Part shown: positions 61,835 to 64,000 of the stretch, piece by piece
Position numbering within the stretch: position 1 is the first letter of the stretch
Layout of the letters: each line of letters begins with the position of its first letter
Assembly: GCA_963701375.1 (NCBI GenBank)
Contig: CAVOZT010000004.1
Coordinates: forward strand, 434,001 to 498,000
Reading direction: 5' to 3'
DNA: 64,000 nucleotides
Source of the DNA: CAVXTF01 sp963701375
GTDB taxonomy: Bacteria > Actinomycetota > Acidimicrobiia > Acidimicrobiales > CAVXTF01
Notes under the pieces: model-generated
What the model was told of the DNA's origin: nothing
The model's input: only the letters and a program-made list of their open reading frames with translations
The model's database searches: none
Program-made: the position numbers and the translations under genes

Positions 61835-63070
61835 AGATGCTCGACGTCGACAAAGTGGTCGCCCTTGCACCGAACGATCCCGACGTCGAAGTCGAATCAC
61901 TCATCATCAAAGAGGCGCGGCGTCGTCAGCATCGCCGCTATTTGGTGACAGGACTCGCTCTCGTCTTACTGCTCGCAGGTGTGTCGGTCGTATTCACCAA
62001 CCTGGGGGGAGCGCCTCGCCGCGAAGTCGAAGGCCAAACCGAGCATTTCGATTTCGCGGGCGCCACTTCCAGTTGCCGGGATCGACTCGAGCTTGCTCAT
62101 GTGGCCGGTCGGCGCACCGGTGTTCACACAAAACGGTGGCCCTCCTGCCTACCTCGACAATCTGCGTACTGGGGAACTCTCCCAGGTTCGGGTCAACATC
62201 GGTGGTGGCGACTACCAACCTCTTATGACGCATGTCGGCCGGTGGCTCGTCTACGTGGGCGACGGGACCGCCGTGATTCGCGATGACCTGACGGGCCCCA
62301 CCCGTATTCTTGGAGCGGCTGGATTCCTACCTTCCGCGACGCCGGACCACGTCTGGCTCGAGTCCGGCCTGACGGGTCAGGTCAGCGTGCGCTCGGTGAG
62401 CGTTACCGGAGGGTCGCCCGGTCCTGCGCTCACCTTGCCGAAAGGAACGGTCCTCGTAGAAGGTACGGACTCAGGCTTCCTGCTGACCGGTGGCAATTTC
62501 GGAGGGCTCGAGCTGTGGACTCCTGGCAAGTCACCGGTGAGCCTTCCTTACGCTCCTTCGTTCAGCGACGGGTTCGCCGCCAGCCCGGTTCTCGTTGCCT
62601 ATGGGAGCGCCTGCAGCAACCGCAACACATCGAGCACGAGCAGTGAACCGAACGCGGGCTACGAGGCGTGTCGGGTGCTGAGGATCTTGAACGTCGTCAC
62701 CGGGACACTGTCGTCGTTTTCGACTCCGGCAGGAACGGCCGGATGGGTGCCGAACGGCTTCGGCCTTGTCGACGCGATCGCACCGGGCAACACGATGGTC
62801 GCGGCCGAGGCGGCCGTTCTCCCGACAGGCAACGGCACCGTGCGCTTGTTCATGATGCGACTAACTGGAAGTAGCCGAACCGCAACGCCCATCCCGTCGT
62901 CGACGTCGTTCTTGTACGCACGGACGGCCTGGTCGCCCGACGGGTCATGGCTGTTTTATCAAGGCTCCACAGCGCACTTGCGGGCGTACAACGCGACGAC
63001 AGGCGCCGTTAGGTCGTCCAGCACGCCGTGTTGCGCGTACACGGTGATGGTCGCCCTTCCGAATTCGTAA
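61831..63070 (+). CDS. Membrane-anchored beta-propeller-like protein (frameshifted)
   Basis: A protein of about 412 residues. From ATG 61831 the first 30 residues are cytoplasmic (MLDVDKVVALAPNDPDVEVE), then one membrane helix (YLVTGLALVLLLAGVSVVFT). The rest is extracytoplasmic and made of repeated beta strands (PAYLDNLRTGELSQVRVNIG, LMTHVGRWLVYVGDGTAVIR, TAWSPDGSWLFYQGSTAHLR) like a WD40/TolB propeller. The frame changes once between about 61990 and 62090. Its start overlaps the GntR stop, so regulator and membrane protein are co-expressed; this gene may be a sensor or anti-factor-like partner. Function unknown. Confidence 0.7.
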
Positions 63071-63073
63071 GCC

Positions 63074-63271
63074 TCACAGGTTCACGAGTCCGTGGTCGCG
63101 GCACTTCGCGTCGTACCCCGCAGGATTTACCAACACCCTGAGCCGCCTCCCGCAGTCCGGGCAGAACCTGGGAGGGTCGAGTTCGCGGCGACATCCGGGG
63201 CAAACTTCTGCGACCCGCCCGCAGCCAGGACAGTGAGTCGTGCCGCCCGGTCCAGAGCACGGAGCTGTCAC
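63074..63271 (-). CDS. bsaP: Biotin synthase auxiliary protein BsaP-like, with extra zinc ribbon
   Basis: A 65-residue cysteine-rich protein. The C-terminal part LDPPRFCPDCGRRLRVLVNP, then AGYDAKCRDHG, is the signature of the small protein encoded next to bioB in actinobacteria and described as biotin synthase auxiliary protein. The N-terminal part adds CPGCGRVAEVCPGC, a second zinc-ribbon-like pair that I do not recall in the mycobacterial protein. The GTG start overlaps the bioB stop (GTGA), so it is co-translated with BioB. It likely helps build or repair the BioB iron-sulfur cluster; metal versus cluster binding cannot be told from sequence. Confidence 0.82.
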   Translation of the reverse strand: MTAPCSGPGGTTHCPGCGRVAEVCPGCRRELDPPRFCPDCGRRLRVLVNPAGYDAKCRDHGLVNL

Positions 63272-64000
63272 ATCACCGACGAAAGAACCCCGACTGGCAT
63301 TCGCAGGTCAGAGAGCATCTGCAGATCGTCCGCTGCGGGGCGGCCGAGCGTCGTGAGGTAGTTGCCGACGATCAGTGCGTTTATCCCCGAGGTGAGGCCC
63401 ATCGCCTGCAGATCGCGAAGTGTGACCTCTCGGCCGCCGGCGTAGCGGAGGATGACGCCGGGTAACCCGAGTCGAAAGAGCGCGATCCACCTGATGGCGT
63501 CCCAGGCTTCGACCACCGGCCGGTCGCCGAGAGGTGTTCCCGGACGCGGGTTCAAGAAATTGAGCGGCACCTCGGCGGGCCCGACCTGTTGCAGCTCCGT
63601 GATCAGCTCGACGCGCTGTGCGTCCGACTCGCCCATGCCGAGCAGCGCGCCACAGCAGAGCTCCATGCCGTTCTCGACGACGAGCCGGCAGGTCTCAGCC
63701 GCGCTCTTCCCACGTGTGGGTCGTCACGACCTGACCGAAGAAGGAGCGTGCGGTCTCGAGGTTGTGGTTGTAGCGGTGCACCCCAGCTCCGCGAGCTGAC
63801 GTGCCTGCTCCGGCGCGAGTATCCCCGAGGATACGGCGACGTTGAGGCCGCTTCGCTCGCGGATCATAGGTACGAGCGAACAGATCTGGTCCAGCAGCCT
63901 GGCGTCGGGGCCGCGAACTGCGAGCACGATGCAGAACTCGGACGCTCCGAGCTCTGCGGTCTGCTCGGCCGCCCGGATGACGTCGTCCGCGTCGAGGAAC
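63268..64000 (-). CDS. bioB: Biotin synthase, 5' end outside window (two frame breaks)
   Basis: BioB is the radical-SAM enzyme that inserts sulfur into dethiobiotin. Only the last 240 or so residues lie in the window. Landmarks are VIRAAEQTAELGASEFCIVL, NVAVSSGILAPEQARQLAEL, YNHNLETARSFFGQVVTTHT, MELCCGALLGMGESDAQRVE, VPLNFLNPRPGTPLGDRP and LRYAGGREVTLRDLQAMGLT. One G is missing at the C4 run 63781-63784 (LAELG joins VHRYNHN), and the frame breaks again at 63695-63706 (TWEER joins AETCRLVV); together they restore the reading. The CxxxCxxC cluster lies upstream, outside the window. It is followed by bsaP with a 4-base overlap. Confidence 0.87.

Noticed and set aside
1..64000. CRISPR arrays, tRNA or rRNA genes, insertion sequences, prophage genes
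   Set aside because: No spaced direct repeats, no transposase or integrase motifs and no recognisable tRNA or rRNA sequence were seen. The orphan relaxase is the only mobility-related gene.

Overview
The window is high-GC DNA with dense operons, many GTG starts, 4-base start/stop overlaps and several probable leaderless starts. Together with F420-type luciferase-like oxidoreductases, a pafB/pafC-like WYL pair and a BsaP-like biotin synthase auxiliary protein, this points to an actinobacterium. The archaeal-type riboflavin synthase and a full type IV pilus locus make a deep lineage outside Mycobacteriales (for example Acidimicrobiia) my best guess, at low confidence. No rRNA, tRNA, CRISPR array, insertion sequence or prophage was recognised.

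Layout. 1-3.4 kb: an ABC-2 drug/lipid exporter (one ATPase, two permeases, both permeases frameshifted). 3.5-13.7 kb: a steroid side-chain module. Two luciferase-like oxidoreductases and a CYP125-like P450 run leftward. Diverging from them is an operon equivalent to the mycobacterial igr operon (fadE29, chsH2, fadE28, chsH1, ltp2), followed by a TetR regulator facing an uncharacterised helical protein. 13.8-20.8 kb: an AT-richer surface-glycan island (three GT-A and one GT-B glycosyltransferases, two methyltransferases, a flippase). 20.8-26 kb: two acyl-CoA ligases of FadD17/FadD19 type, another luciferase-like oxidoreductase and a triad-less isochorismatase homologue. Four copies of a KstR-like box (TnnAACnnGTTnnA, zero or one mismatch) lie in exactly the promoter regions of these steroid genes, so the blocks on both sides of the glycan island look like one regulon.

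26-35.6 kb: housekeeping genes (dxs, an MFS transporter, an AIM24 protein, a thioesterase, tldD/tldE, a FmdB zinc ribbon, moaC, two hypotheticals). 35.8-49.1 kb: a type IV pilus locus (pilT, prepilin peptidase homologue, pilB, a second pilT, pilC, a membrane protein, a fused pilM-pilN, pilO, two prepilins). A structured leader precedes the main pilin and a strong terminator follows it. 49.2-56.2 kb: an acyl-CoA carboxyltransferase, an alcohol dehydrogenase, a flippase-like membrane protein, a lipoprotein, a CtaG-like protein and pafB/pafC. 56.4-64 kb: an orphan MobF relaxase, archaeal-type ribC, the biotin genes bioA-bioF-bioD, a GntR regulator with a membrane protein, and the convergent bsaP/bioB pair, with bioB leaving the window.

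A recurring feature is single-base frame breaks in conserved genes: both ABC permeases, dxs twice, the MFS gene, moaC, pilB, the GntR gene, its membrane partner and bioB twice. Several fall in homopolymers (G4 in dxs, G6 in moaC, C2 in gntR, C4 in bioB), and restoring one base restores the family consensus. I therefore read most of them as sequence errors, not pseudogenes, and annotate those genes over their full span.
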